NCBI RefSeq assembly: GCF_001717955.1
Contig: NZ_CP014168.1
Span: 186,001 to 250,000, forward strand
Length of the DNA stretch: 64,000 bases
Source: Sphingomonas panacis
GTDB lineage: Bacteria; Pseudomonadota; Alphaproteobacteria; Sphingomonadales; Sphingomonadaceae
Direction: 5' to 3'
Part shown: positions 41,945 to 49,065 of the stretch, in pieces
Position numbering within the stretch: position 1 is the stretch's first letter
How the letters are laid out: every line of letters starts with the position of its first letter
Made by a program: the position numbers and the translations under genes
The notes under the pieces: generated by a model
What the model was told of the DNA's origin: nothing
The model's input: the letters and a program-made list of their open reading frames with translations, nothing else
The model's database searches: none

Positions 41945-43522
41945 ATGCCAAAAGTCCTCATTTCCGACAAAATGGACCCCAAAGCCGCGCAGATCTTCCG
42001 GGAGCGCGGCGTCGAAGTCGACGAGATCACCGGCAAGACCCCCGAAGAGCTGATCGCGATCATCGGCGAGTATGATGGCCTCGCCATCCGCAGCTCGACC
42101 AAGGTGACCAAGGCGATCCTCGCCGCCGCGACCAACCTCAAGGTGGTCGGCCGCGCCGGCATCGGCGTCGACAATGTCGATATCCCCGCCGCTTCCGCCG
42201 CCGGCGTGGTGGTGATGAACACCCCGTTCGGCAATTCGATCACCACCGCCGAACATGCCATCGCGCTGATGTTCGCGCTCGCCCGCGATCTGCCCGAGGC
42301 CGACAAATCGACTCAGGCCGGCAAGTGGGAGAAGAACCGCTTCATGGGCGTCGAAGTCACCGGCAAGACGCTCGGGCTGATCGGCGCGGGCAACATCGGC
42401 TCGATCGTCGCCGATCGCGCGCTCGGCCTGCGCATGAAGGTGGTCGCGTTCGATCCGTTCCTGTCGCCCGAACGCGCGATCGAACTCGGCGTCGAGAAGG
42501 TCGAGCTCGACGAACTGCTCGCGCGCGCCGATTTCATCACGCTGCACACCCCGCTCACCGACCAGACCCGCAACATCCTGTCGGCCGAAAATCTCGCCAA
42601 GACCAAGAAGGGCGTTCGCATCATCAACTGCGCGCGCGGCGGGCTGATCGACGAGGCGGCGCTCAAGGAAGGTCTCGATTCGGGGCATATCGGCGGCGCC
42701 GCGCTCGACGTGTTCGTGACCGAGCCGGCCAAGGATTCGCCCTTGTTCGGCACGCCCAACTTCATCTCGACCCCGCACCTCGGCGCATCGACCAGCGAAG
42801 CGCAGGTCAACGTCGCGATCCAGGTCGCCGAGCAGATGGCGGACTATCTCGTCTCGGGCGGGATCACCAACGCGCTCAACGTGCCGTCGCTGTCGGCGGA
42901 GGAAGCGCCGCGTCTGAAGCCCTACATGGCGCTTGCCGAGAAGCTCGGCAGCCTCGTCGGCCAGCTCACGCGCGGCGCGGTGCCGCGAATCTCGATCCAC
43001 ACCGAGGGTGCAGCGACCGAACTCAACCAGAAGCCGATGGTTTCGGCGGTGCTGCACGGCTTCCTGCGCACCCAGACCGACACGGTCAACATGGTCAACG
43101 CGCCGTTGCTCGCCAAGGAGCGCGGCATGGAAGTGCGCGAGGTGAAGACCGAGCGCGAGGGGGATTACCATACGCTGCTGCGCGTCTCGGTGAAGACCGA
43201 CGCGGGTGAGCGCTCGGTCGCCGGCACATTGTTCGGCGATGCCGCGCCGCGTCTTGTCGAGCTGTTCGGCATCAAGGTCGAGGCCGATCTCGCCGGGCCG
43301 ATGCTGTATGTCGTCAACGAGGACGCGCCCGGCTTCATCGGCCGGCTCGGCTCGCTGCTCGGCGAATCGGGCGTCAACATCGGCACCTTCCACCTCGGCC
43401 GCCGTTCGGCGGGCGGCGAAGCGGTGCTGCTGCTGTCGGTCGACGAGCCGGTCACGCCCGAGCTGATCGCCAAGGTGCGCGAGCTGGCCGGCGTGAAGAC
43501 CGCGATGGCGCTGGCGTTTTAG
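41945..43522 (+). CDS. serA: D-3-phosphoglycerate dehydrogenase
   Basis: This 525-residue NAD-dependent enzyme catalyses the first step of serine synthesis. It has KVLISDKMDPKAAQIF at the N-terminus, the NAD motif GKTLGLIGAGNIGSIVADRA, the catalytic Arg, Glu and His regions (INCARGGLIDEAALKE, STPHLGASTSEAQ), an intervening allosteric domain and a C-terminal ACT domain (VNEDAPGFIGRLGSLLGESG). Length fits the long bacterial form. ATG 41945 is used, as the in-frame upstream codons come from the palindrome. It follows serC. Confidence 0.96.
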   Translation: MPKVLISDKMDPKAAQIFRERGVEVDEITGKTPEELIAIIGEYDGLAIRSSTKVTKAILAAATNLKVVGRAGIGVDNVDIPAASAAGVVVMNTPFGNSITTAEHAIALMFALARDLPEADKSTQAGKWEKNRFMGVEVTGKTLGLIGAGNIGSIVADRALGLRMKVVAFDPFLSPERAIELGVEKVELDELLARADFITLHTPLTDQTRNILSAENLAKTKKGVRIINCARGGLIDEAALKEGLDSGHIGGAALDVFVTEPAKDSPLFGTPNFISTPHLGASTSEAQVNVAIQVAEQMADYLVSGGITNALNVPSLSAEEAPRLKPYMALAEKLGSLVGQLTRGAVPRISIHTEGAATELNQKPMVSAVLHGFLRTQTDTVNMVNAPLLAKERGMEVREVKTEREGDYHTLLRVSVKTDAGERSVAGTLFGDAAPRLVELFGIKVEADLAGPMLYVVNEDAPGFIGRLGSLLGESGVNIGTFHLGRRSAGGEAVLLLSVDEPVTPELIAKVRELAGVKTAMALAF

Positions 43523-43534
43523 AACCCGCCTTTT

Positions 43535-43606
43535 CCGTTCGGGCCGAGCGAAGTCGAGGCCGGGGTCGCTCCGGGCACGCCCCTCGACTTCGCTCGGGAC
43601 GAACGG
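43535..43606. repeat. intergenic palindrome, GAACGG family, copy 10
   Basis: Arms CCGTTCGGGCCGAGC and GCTCGGGACGAACGG begin 12 bases after the serA stop, between serA and hisZ on the same strand, so it may terminate serA. Confidence 0.8.
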
Positions 43607-43612
43607 AATCTG

Positions 43613-43685
43613 GGTATCCCCTGTTCTTCCACCGCGAAGCCGGTACAGGCTTCGGCAGGACGCCCACACGGGCCTTTGGAATACC
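43613..43685 (+). ncRNA. candidate structured leader (three-way junction) before hisZ
   Basis: GGTATCC (43613-43619) pairs with GGAATACC (43678-43685) with one bulged A. Inside it, CCTG (43620-43623) pairs with CAGG (43656-43659), CGAAGCC (43635-43641) with GGCTTCG (43648-43654), and GCCC (43662-43665) with GGGC (43670-43673). Closing the outer stem would mask the GGA six to eight bases before the hisZ ATG. The layout is riboswitch-like; no known class is recognised and only one sequence was examined. Confidence 0.35.
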
Positions 43686-43691
43686 TCGCCG

Positions 43692-44795
43692 ATGACCTCG
43701 CTTCTCCCCCAAGGTTTCCGGGATCGCCTGCCGCCCGTCGCCGATGCCACGGCACGGCTCGAACAGGCCGTACTCGGCGCTGCGTTCCAGCATGGCTATG
43801 AGCGCGCCGATCCGGCGCTGGCCGAGTTCGAGCAGGGCCTCGCCGGGCGGCTCAAGTCGGCGACCGCGCAGGATGCGGTTCGCTTCGTCGATCCGGTGTC
43901 GCAGCGCACGCTGGCGATCCGGCCCGACATCACCGCGCAGATCGGCCGGATCGCCGCAACGCGGATGGGGCATCATCCGCGCCCGGTGCGCCTCTCCTAT
44001 GCGGGTCCGGTGCTGCGGCTGCGCGCGTCGCAGCTCAGCCCCGAGCGCGAATTGCTTCAGATGGGCTGCGAGCTGATCGGGCTCGACACCGTCGCGGCGG
44101 CGGCGGAGATCGTCGGCGTTGCGGTCGAGGCGCTCGAAGCGGCTGGCGTGCGCGACATTTCGATCGATTTCACCCTGCCCGATCTGGTCGGCGTTCTCGC
44201 GCGTGGCCCGCTGCCGATCGACCCGGCGCAGATCGCCGCGCTCAGCGAGCGGCTCGATGCCAAGGATGCCGGCGGCGTCGCGGAGATCGCGCGCGCGTAT
44301 CTGCCGCTGGTCGAGGCGGCGGGGCCATTCGAAGCGGCGCATCACCGGCTCTGCGCGTTCGATGCCGGCGGCGCGCTCACCTCGCGGCTCGACGGGCTGT
44401 GGGCGATCGCGCAAGGGCTGAAGGGCCGCGTCGGGCTGACGCTCGACCCGACCGAGCGGCACGGCTTCGAATATCAAAGCTGGCTCGGCTTCTCGATCTT
44501 CGCGAGCGGCGTGCGCGGCGAGATCGGGCGCGGCGGCACCTACACCGTCGTCCATGAGGATGGCGCCGAAGAGGCCGCGGTCGGCTTCTCGCTCTACGCC
44601 GACGCGATCGTCGCGGCCGGGCTGGGCGAGATCGACCGGCGCCGGCTGTTCGTGCCGCTCGGCACCGATCCGGCGCTGACGGCGGCGATGCGTAAGGCCG
44701 GCTGGGTCACGGTCGCCGCACTTGAGGCAGGGGATACGCCCGAGGCGCAGCTTTGCACCCATCTGCTGGCGGAAGGTGAGCCGCGGGCGCTGTAA
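43692..44795 (+). CDS. hisZ: ATP phosphoribosyltransferase regulatory subunit
   Basis: This 367-residue protein resembles a class II aminoacyl-tRNA synthetase without catalytic residues: LLPQGFRDRLPPVADATARL, FVDPVSQRTLAIRPDITAQI, VRLSYAGPVLRLRASQLSPE, RELLQMGCELIG and FEYQSWLGFSIFASGVRGEI. HisZ pairs with short-form HisG to start histidine synthesis. HisRS itself would be longer and carry a tRNA-binding domain. hisG is not in the window. A structured leader lies immediately upstream. It converges on pyrC across palindrome copy 11. Confidence 0.92.
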   Translation: MTSLLPQGFRDRLPPVADATARLEQAVLGAAFQHGYERADPALAEFEQGLAGRLKSATAQDAVRFVDPVSQRTLAIRPDITAQIGRIAATRMGHHPRPVRLSYAGPVLRLRASQLSPERELLQMGCELIGLDTVAAAAEIVGVAVEALEAAGVRDISIDFTLPDLVGVLARGPLPIDPAQIAALSERLDAKDAGGVAEIARAYLPLVEAAGPFEAAHHRLCAFDAGGALTSRLDGLWAIAQGLKGRVGLTLDPTERHGFEYQSWLGFSIFASGVRGEIGRGGTYTVVHEDGAEEAAVGFSLYADAIVAAGLGEIDRRRLFVPLGTDPALTAAMRKAGWVTVAALEAGDTPEAQLCTHLLAEGEPRAL

Positions 44796-44814
44796 GAGCG
44801 CCCGTTTCTCACGC

Positions 44815-44890
44815 CGTTCGTCCCGAGCGAAGTCGAGGGACACGTCCACGCGCTCCGCCATGTGTCTCGACTTCGCTCGACACGAACGGG
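44815..44890. repeat. intergenic palindrome, GAACGG family, copy 11
   Basis: Arms CCGTTCGTCCCGAGC and GCTCGACACGAACGG lie between the convergent hisZ and pyrC genes. Confidence 0.8.
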
Positions 44891-44899
44891 GTGAGACGG

Positions 44900-46225
44900 T
44901 CAGCCGAACTCGACTGCCTCGAACCGGATCGGTTCGCCCACGGCCGTCTCGGCCAGCGCGGCATCCCACATCACGCGGTTGCCGCGCACGATCGTGCCGA
45001 TCGGCTTGCCGGTCAGCTCCATGCCGGTGAACGGCGACCAGCCGCAGCGCGACGCCAGCCAGTTCTCGGTGATCGTCCAGCGCGCCTTCAGGTCGACGAT
45101 CGAGAAATCCGCGTCATAACCGACCGCGATCCGGCCCTTGCCGACGATCCCGAAAATCCGCTGCGCGCCGGCGCTGGTCAGGTCGATCACGCGCTGGAGC
45201 GTGGTGCGCCCTTCCGCGACATGGTTGAGCAGCAGCGGCAGCAACGTCTGCACGCCGGGCATGCCGCTCGGCGAGTCGGGATAGGGCTTGGCCTTCTCCT
45301 CGATCGTGTGCGGCGCGTGGTCCGAGCCGATCACGTCGGGCACGCCCTGCCGCAACCAGTGCCATAGCCCGTCGCGATGCGCGCCCGAGCGGATCGGCGG
45401 GTTCATCTGCGCATAGCTGCCGAGCCGGGGATAGGCGTCCTCGCCCGCCAGCGTGAGATGCTGGGGCGTCACCTCGCAGGTGGCGATGTCCTTGTGCTGC
45501 GACAGCAGTTCGAGTTCGGCGGGCGTGGTGATGTGAAGCACGTGGATTCGCCGCCGCGCCGCGCGCGCCAGCGCGAGGATTCGCCGCGTCGCCAGCAATG
45601 CGCTCTCATCGTCGCGCCACACCGGATGCGAGGACGGGTCGCCGGGGACGCGCTCGCCCGCGCGCGCGTTCATCCGCGCCTCGTCCTCGGCGTGGATCGC
45701 GACGCGGCGCTTGCCCGAGGCGAGCACTTGCGCCAGCGACGAATCCTCGGAGACGAGCAGGTCTCCAGTCGAGGCGCCCATGAAGATCTTGACGCCCGCC
45801 GTGCCCGGCACCCGCTCAAGCTCGGCGAGGTCCGGGGCATTCACATTGGTCGCGCCGACATAGAAAGCGTGGTCGCACCACATGCGATGGTGCGCGCGCG
45901 TCAGCTTGTCGGTGATCGCGGCGGCGCTGTCGGTGTTGGGCTTGGTGTTGGGCATTTCGAACACCGAGGTCACCCCGCCGAGCACGGCGGCGCGGCTGCC
46001 GCTTTCGAGATCCTCCTTGTGGACCAGCCCCGGCTCGCGGAAATGGACCTGCGTGTCGATCACGCCGGGCAGGATATCGAGCCCGGTGCAATCGATCGTC
46101 TCACCGGCATCGCCGGTCGCGCCGATCGCGGCGATCTTGCCGCCGATCACGCCGACATTGGTTTGCGCCGGGCCGCTCGGCAAATGCACCGTTCCGCCCG
46201 TCAGCATCAGATCGAACCGCGCCAT
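44900..46225 (-). CDS. pyrC: dihydroorotase, class I
   Basis: This 441-residue amidohydrolase closes carbamoyl aspartate to dihydroorotate in pyrimidine synthesis. Metal-binding motifs are DTQVHFREPGLVHKEDLESG, AGVKIFMGAST with the carboxylated Lys, IHAEDEARM, IHVLHITTPAE and DVIGSDHAPHTIEEKAKPYP with the catalytic Asp. The intact Zn ligands separate it from the inactive PyrC' proteins that partner PyrB. An allantoinase or hydantoinase role is less likely. It is divergent from ygfZ across about 40 bases. Confidence 0.92.
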   Translation of the reverse strand: MARFDLMLTGGTVHLPSGPAQTNVGVIGGKIAAIGATGDAGETIDCTGLDILPGVIDTQVHFREPGLVHKEDLESGSRAAVLGGVTSVFEMPNTKPNTDSAAAITDKLTRAHHRMWCDHAFYVGATNVNAPDLAELERVPGTAGVKIFMGASTGDLLVSEDSSLAQVLASGKRRVAIHAEDEARMNARAGERVPGDPSSHPVWRDDESALLATRRILALARAARRRIHVLHITTPAELELLSQHKDIATCEVTPQHLTLAGEDAYPRLGSYAQMNPPIRSGAHRDGLWHWLRQGVPDVIGSDHAPHTIEEKAKPYPDSPSGMPGVQTLLPLLLNHVAEGRTTLQRVIDLTSAGAQRIFGIVGKGRIAVGYDADFSIVDLKARWTITENWLASRCGWSPFTGMELTGKPIGTIVRGNRVMWDAALAETAVGEPIRFEAVEFG

Positions 46226-46266
46226 AGCTGCCTCTTTCGCTTAGTCTCGCGCCCTCCTACCTGTTG

Positions 46267-47010
46267 ATGATGACCGAAACCACCCCGACCCTGCTCGCGA
46301 CCCGCGCGCTGATCCGTATTGCCGGCGACGATGTTCGCGGTTTCCTGCAAGGCTTGCTGACTCAGGACGTGATCGGGCTGGATGCGTCCGGGCCGCGCTG
46401 GGCCGGGCTGCTGACCCCACAGGGCAAGGCTTTGTTCGATTTCCTGCTGTGGGCCGATGGCGACGCGGTGCTGATCGATTGCGAGGCGAGCGCTGCCGCG
46501 GCGCTGACGCGGCGGCTGTCGATGTACCGGCTGCGGCGCGCGATCACGATCGAGGCGGCGGATGGCGGGGTGCATTGGTCCTCGCGGCACGGCGCGTTCG
46601 CCGATCCGCGCCTGCCCGATCTCGGCTTCCGCTGGATCGGCGCGGCTGGCGGGGAAGCTGCCGATGCGGCGTGGCGCGCACACCGGCTCGCGCACGGCGT
46701 GACCGAGGGGATCGGCGAACTCGGCAGCGATCAGACGCTCTGGCTCGAATGCAATGCGCGCGAGCTGAACGGGGTCAGCTTCACCAAGGGCTGCTATGTC
46801 GGGCAGGAGAATACCGCGCGCATGAACTATCGCGCGAAAGTCAACCGCCGGCTGGTGGTGGCGCCGCTTGGCGAACCGGGCGACCGGACGCGTGCGTCGT
46901 ATCCCGAACTGGGGTTGATGGTCGAGCTGCGCCGTGTCGAGGCGCTCGGCGACGCGGTGCGCCCGACGTGGCTCGAAGCCGCTTTGGCCGAGGCCACGCC
47001 GGTTGCCTAA
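46267..47010 (+). CDS. ygfZ: YgfZ/GcvT-like folate-binding protein
   Basis: This 247-residue protein has the YgfZ signature KGCYVGQENTARM (K-G-C-Y-x-G-Q-E) at about residues 175-187 and the N-terminal IAGDDVRGFLQGLLTQDV segment. YgfZ proteins use a folate to help maintain Fe-S enzymes such as radical SAM proteins, and the conserved Cys is present. It is shorter at the C-terminus than E. coli YgfZ, as is usual for the alphaproteobacterial form. ATG 46267 or 46270 may start it. Confidence 0.93.
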   Translation: MMTETTPTLLATRALIRIAGDDVRGFLQGLLTQDVIGLDASGPRWAGLLTPQGKALFDFLLWADGDAVLIDCEASAAAALTRRLSMYRLRRAITIEAADGGVHWSSRHGAFADPRLPDLGFRWIGAAGGEAADAAWRAHRLAHGVTEGIGELGSDQTLWLECNARELNGVSFTKGCYVGQENTARMNYRAKVNRRLVVAPLGEPGDRTRASYPELGLMVELRRVEALGDAVRPTWLEAALAEATPVA

Positions 47011-47031
47011 ATTCGACGCGCGTCAATAGCG

Positions 47032-47173
47032 CCGTTCGTCCTGAGTAACCGCCGAGTAGCCCGCAGGGCGTATCGAGGTCGTGTATCGAAGGACAAGCCC
47101 CGAGAGCGACCTGTGCTTCGATACGGGCTCTCGATACGGCTTCGCCTACTCAATCCCTACTCAGCACGAACGG
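47032..47173. repeat. intergenic palindrome, GAACGG family, copy 12 (extended)
   Basis: Outer arms CCGTTCGTCCTGAGT and ACTCAGCACGAACGG enclose further inverted segments (GCGTATCGAGG, CTTCGATACGG, CGATACGGC). At about 140 bases it is the longest member and looks like a copy with a second palindrome nested inside it. It lies between the convergent ygfZ and ompA-like genes. Confidence 0.75.
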
Positions 47174-47239
47174 CTACGGTTGCCATCAAAAGATAGGGCC
47201 AAGCGGCGGCATCCGCCACCTTGCGCATCTTCCGCGCAC

Positions 47240-47268
47240 AAAAAAAGGGGGCCGGTTTCCCGACCCCC
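47240..47268 (-). terminator. intrinsic terminator of the OmpA-family gene
   Basis: On the minus strand a GGGGG-x-CGG stem with a GAAA loop pairs with CCG-x-CCCCC and is followed by seven T bases (complement of 47240-47246). It lies 29 bases after the stop codon and has the full form of a rho-independent terminator. Confidence 0.9.
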
Positions 47269-47296
47269 TCTCTTCGAACTTTCGTCCAGCTCTGGC

Positions 47297-48424
47297 TTAG
47301 TTGCCCGAACCCGGACCGTACGTGATTTCCACGCGACGGTTCTGCACTTCGCGAACGCCATCGGCGGTCTGAACGCGCAGATGGGCGGGGTCTTCGCCGA
47401 ACGCCTGCGTGGTCATCACGGTCTCGGGGACCGAATGCGCCGACAGATAAGCCTTCACCGAGTCCGCGCGACGCTGCGACAGACCGACGTTGTACTTCGG
47501 CGTGCCCGAGCGATCGGTGAAGCCGGCCAGCATGACCTGCGCGTTGCCGCACGACTGGTACTGGCTGATGGCGTTGTCGAGGATCGACGACGCTTCTGCC
47601 GTGATGTCCGACTTGTCCCATTCGAAGAACACGATGAACGGACCAGGCGAGCAGACCACCGGAGGCGGCGGCGGCGGAGCAGTCGGCTCCGGCGGCGGCG
47701 GCGGGGGCGGAGGAGGCGGCGGCGGCGGCGGAGCAGCAGGCTCGCCGAAGTTGTACGTCAGGCCACCGAGGAGGCTGTGCGAACGATAGCGCGTCTCGTA
47801 GCTCGCGCCCTCGACACCGACCAGCTTGATGTTGTCGGCGTTGAAGAAACGATACTTGAGCGAGATATCGACATGGTCCGAAAGCGGAGCGCGAACGCCC
47901 GCGATGCCCTGCCAGGCGAAGACCGTGTCGCTGTCGTCGAGGATCGCCGCACGGTTGCCGGCGCGAACGCCCGCCATCGATACGCGCGCAACACCGACAC
48001 CACCGCCGACGAAGCCCTGAACGCCATTGTCGTCACCGAAGTCGAGCAGGCCGTTGACCATGAAGCTCAGAGCCGACGTGTGGCTGTGCGGGCTGTTGTA
48101 GTTGCCCGGCCCTGCGAAACCACCGGGGGTGGTCACGAACGGGCTGTTGACCGACGAACGATAGTCGTCGCCCTTGGCGAACTTGTAAGCGACTTCGCTT
48201 TCAAGCCGGAACATGCCAAGATCGTAACCGATGACGCCATCGACGTCGTAACCGGTCTTCGTCTTGTAGGTCGAAGCCGACGGCACGTTGCCGATATCGA
48301 ACTTCGAGTCTTCGACGATCATACCGCCGCCTTCGACGCCAACATACCACGACTTATCGCGGGCAAGAGCTGGCGTTGCGAGAGCAGTGGAGGCAAGCGC
48401 GATGATTACGGCTAGCTTCCGCAT
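47297..48424 (-). CDS. OmpA-family outer membrane protein
   Basis: This 375-residue protein has a signal peptide (KLAVIIALASTALATPALA) and an N-terminal eight-stranded beta-barrel to about residue 220, ending YNFGEPAAP. A linker of about 20 consecutive prolines with a Glu-Pro-Thr break follows. The C-terminal OmpA peptidoglycan-binding domain carries FFEWDKSDITAEASSILDNA and YNVGLSQRRADSVKAYL. It anchors the outer membrane to the cell wall and may form a pore. A strong terminator follows, and no downstream gene shares the transcript. Confidence 0.95.
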   Translation of the reverse strand: MRKLAVIIALASTALATPALARDKSWYVGVEGGGMIVEDSKFDIGNVPSASTYKTKTGYDVDGVIGYDLGMFRLESEVAYKFAKGDDYRSSVNSPFVTTPGGFAGPGNYNSPHSHTSALSFMVNGLLDFGDDNGVQGFVGGGVGVARVSMAGVRAGNRAAILDDSDTVFAWQGIAGVRAPLSDHVDISLKYRFFNADNIKLVGVEGASYETRYRSHSLLGGLTYNFGEPAAPPPPPPPPPPPPPPEPTAPPPPPPVVCSPGPFIVFFEWDKSDITAEASSILDNAISQYQSCGNAQVMLAGFTDRSGTPKYNVGLSQRRADSVKAYLSAHSVPETVMTTQAFGEDPAHLRVQTADGVREVQNRRVEITYGPGSGN

Positions 48425-48512
48425 AGAAATCCCCTTTCATTAGGTGTCACTCGGACAGCCCAAACTCCCTAGGACGGGCTTGGTTTCCACGCAAGCGCAC
48501 AAATACCTGCGA

Positions 48513-48532
48513 CTGTTGCAGAAGCGCAACAG
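48513..48532 (-). terminator. hairpin after the GTA gene cluster
   Basis: CTGTTGC (48513-48519) and GCAACAG (48526-48532) form a perfect 7-bp stem, 28 bases past the last GTA-type gene. There is no T-run. It lies in the 136-base gap before the OmpA-family gene and could also overlap that gene's promoter. Confidence 0.4.
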
Positions 48533-48560
48533 CCGAGGTCTTAAAGGGGTTTCCGCCGGC

Positions 48561-49064
48561 TTACGCGGCGATCAGCCCGTGTGTGTGCAGTGCAGCAAGA
48601 ATTGCGCTGATCGCCTCTCGCGCCTCGATGTCGGCCACGGTGCCGCCAGAGGGCTCGGCGATCGTCGATTGCTGCGCTGCAACAACCTGAACACCGTCGA
48701 TTTCGAGTCGCGATCCGCGCACGACGCCGACGCTCCAGCCACTCCCGTCGAACAGCGCCTCGCTCGCATCGGAGAGGTTCCAAACGCGCATGCCCGTTTT
48801 GGGTATGCAGAATCGCCAGCCGCCGTCGCTCCAGCCGGCGAGATGGCGGGCGTGCCCCGCCCACACGCCGGTCGGCGCCGCGCCGACGATCCAGCACTGT
48901 CCCGCGACCGGCGTCGCGGGCGGCGTGTCGATACCGATCGCCAACACCACCGGGTGCGCGAACAGATCGAGCAGAGTCAGCGCCTCGTTATGAGTCATCT
49001 CCTTCTGCGCCTGCCCGGCGCTCAACAGCGGCAGCGCCAGGCGTGCGGTCACATCGTCAGTCAT
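48561..49064 (-). CDS. DUF2793 protein, tail-associated
   Basis: This 167-residue protein begins LALPLLSAGQAQKEMTHNEA, the DUF2793 signature, and continues AGQCWIVGAAPTGVWAGHA and GWRFCIPKTGMRVW, then an Ala-rich helical C-terminus. The family occurs at the end of alphaproteobacterial gene-transfer-agent and phage tail operons and is thought to be a tail or fibre component. It follows the gp15-like gene by a single base and is the last gene of the cluster. Confidence 0.88.
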   Translation of the reverse strand: MTDDVTARLALPLLSAGQAQKEMTHNEALTLLDLFAHPVVLAIGIDTPPATPVAGQCWIVGAAPTGVWAGHARHLAGWSDGGWRFCIPKTGMRVWNLSDASEALFDGSGWSVGVVRGSRLEIDGVQVVAAQQSTIAEPSGGTVADIEAREAISAILAALHTHGLIAA

Positions 49065-49065
49065 G

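Noticed and set aside
14107..47173. CRISPR array
   Set aside because: The similar repeats are scattered kilobases apart with inverted arms, not regularly spaced direct repeats, and no cas gene is present.
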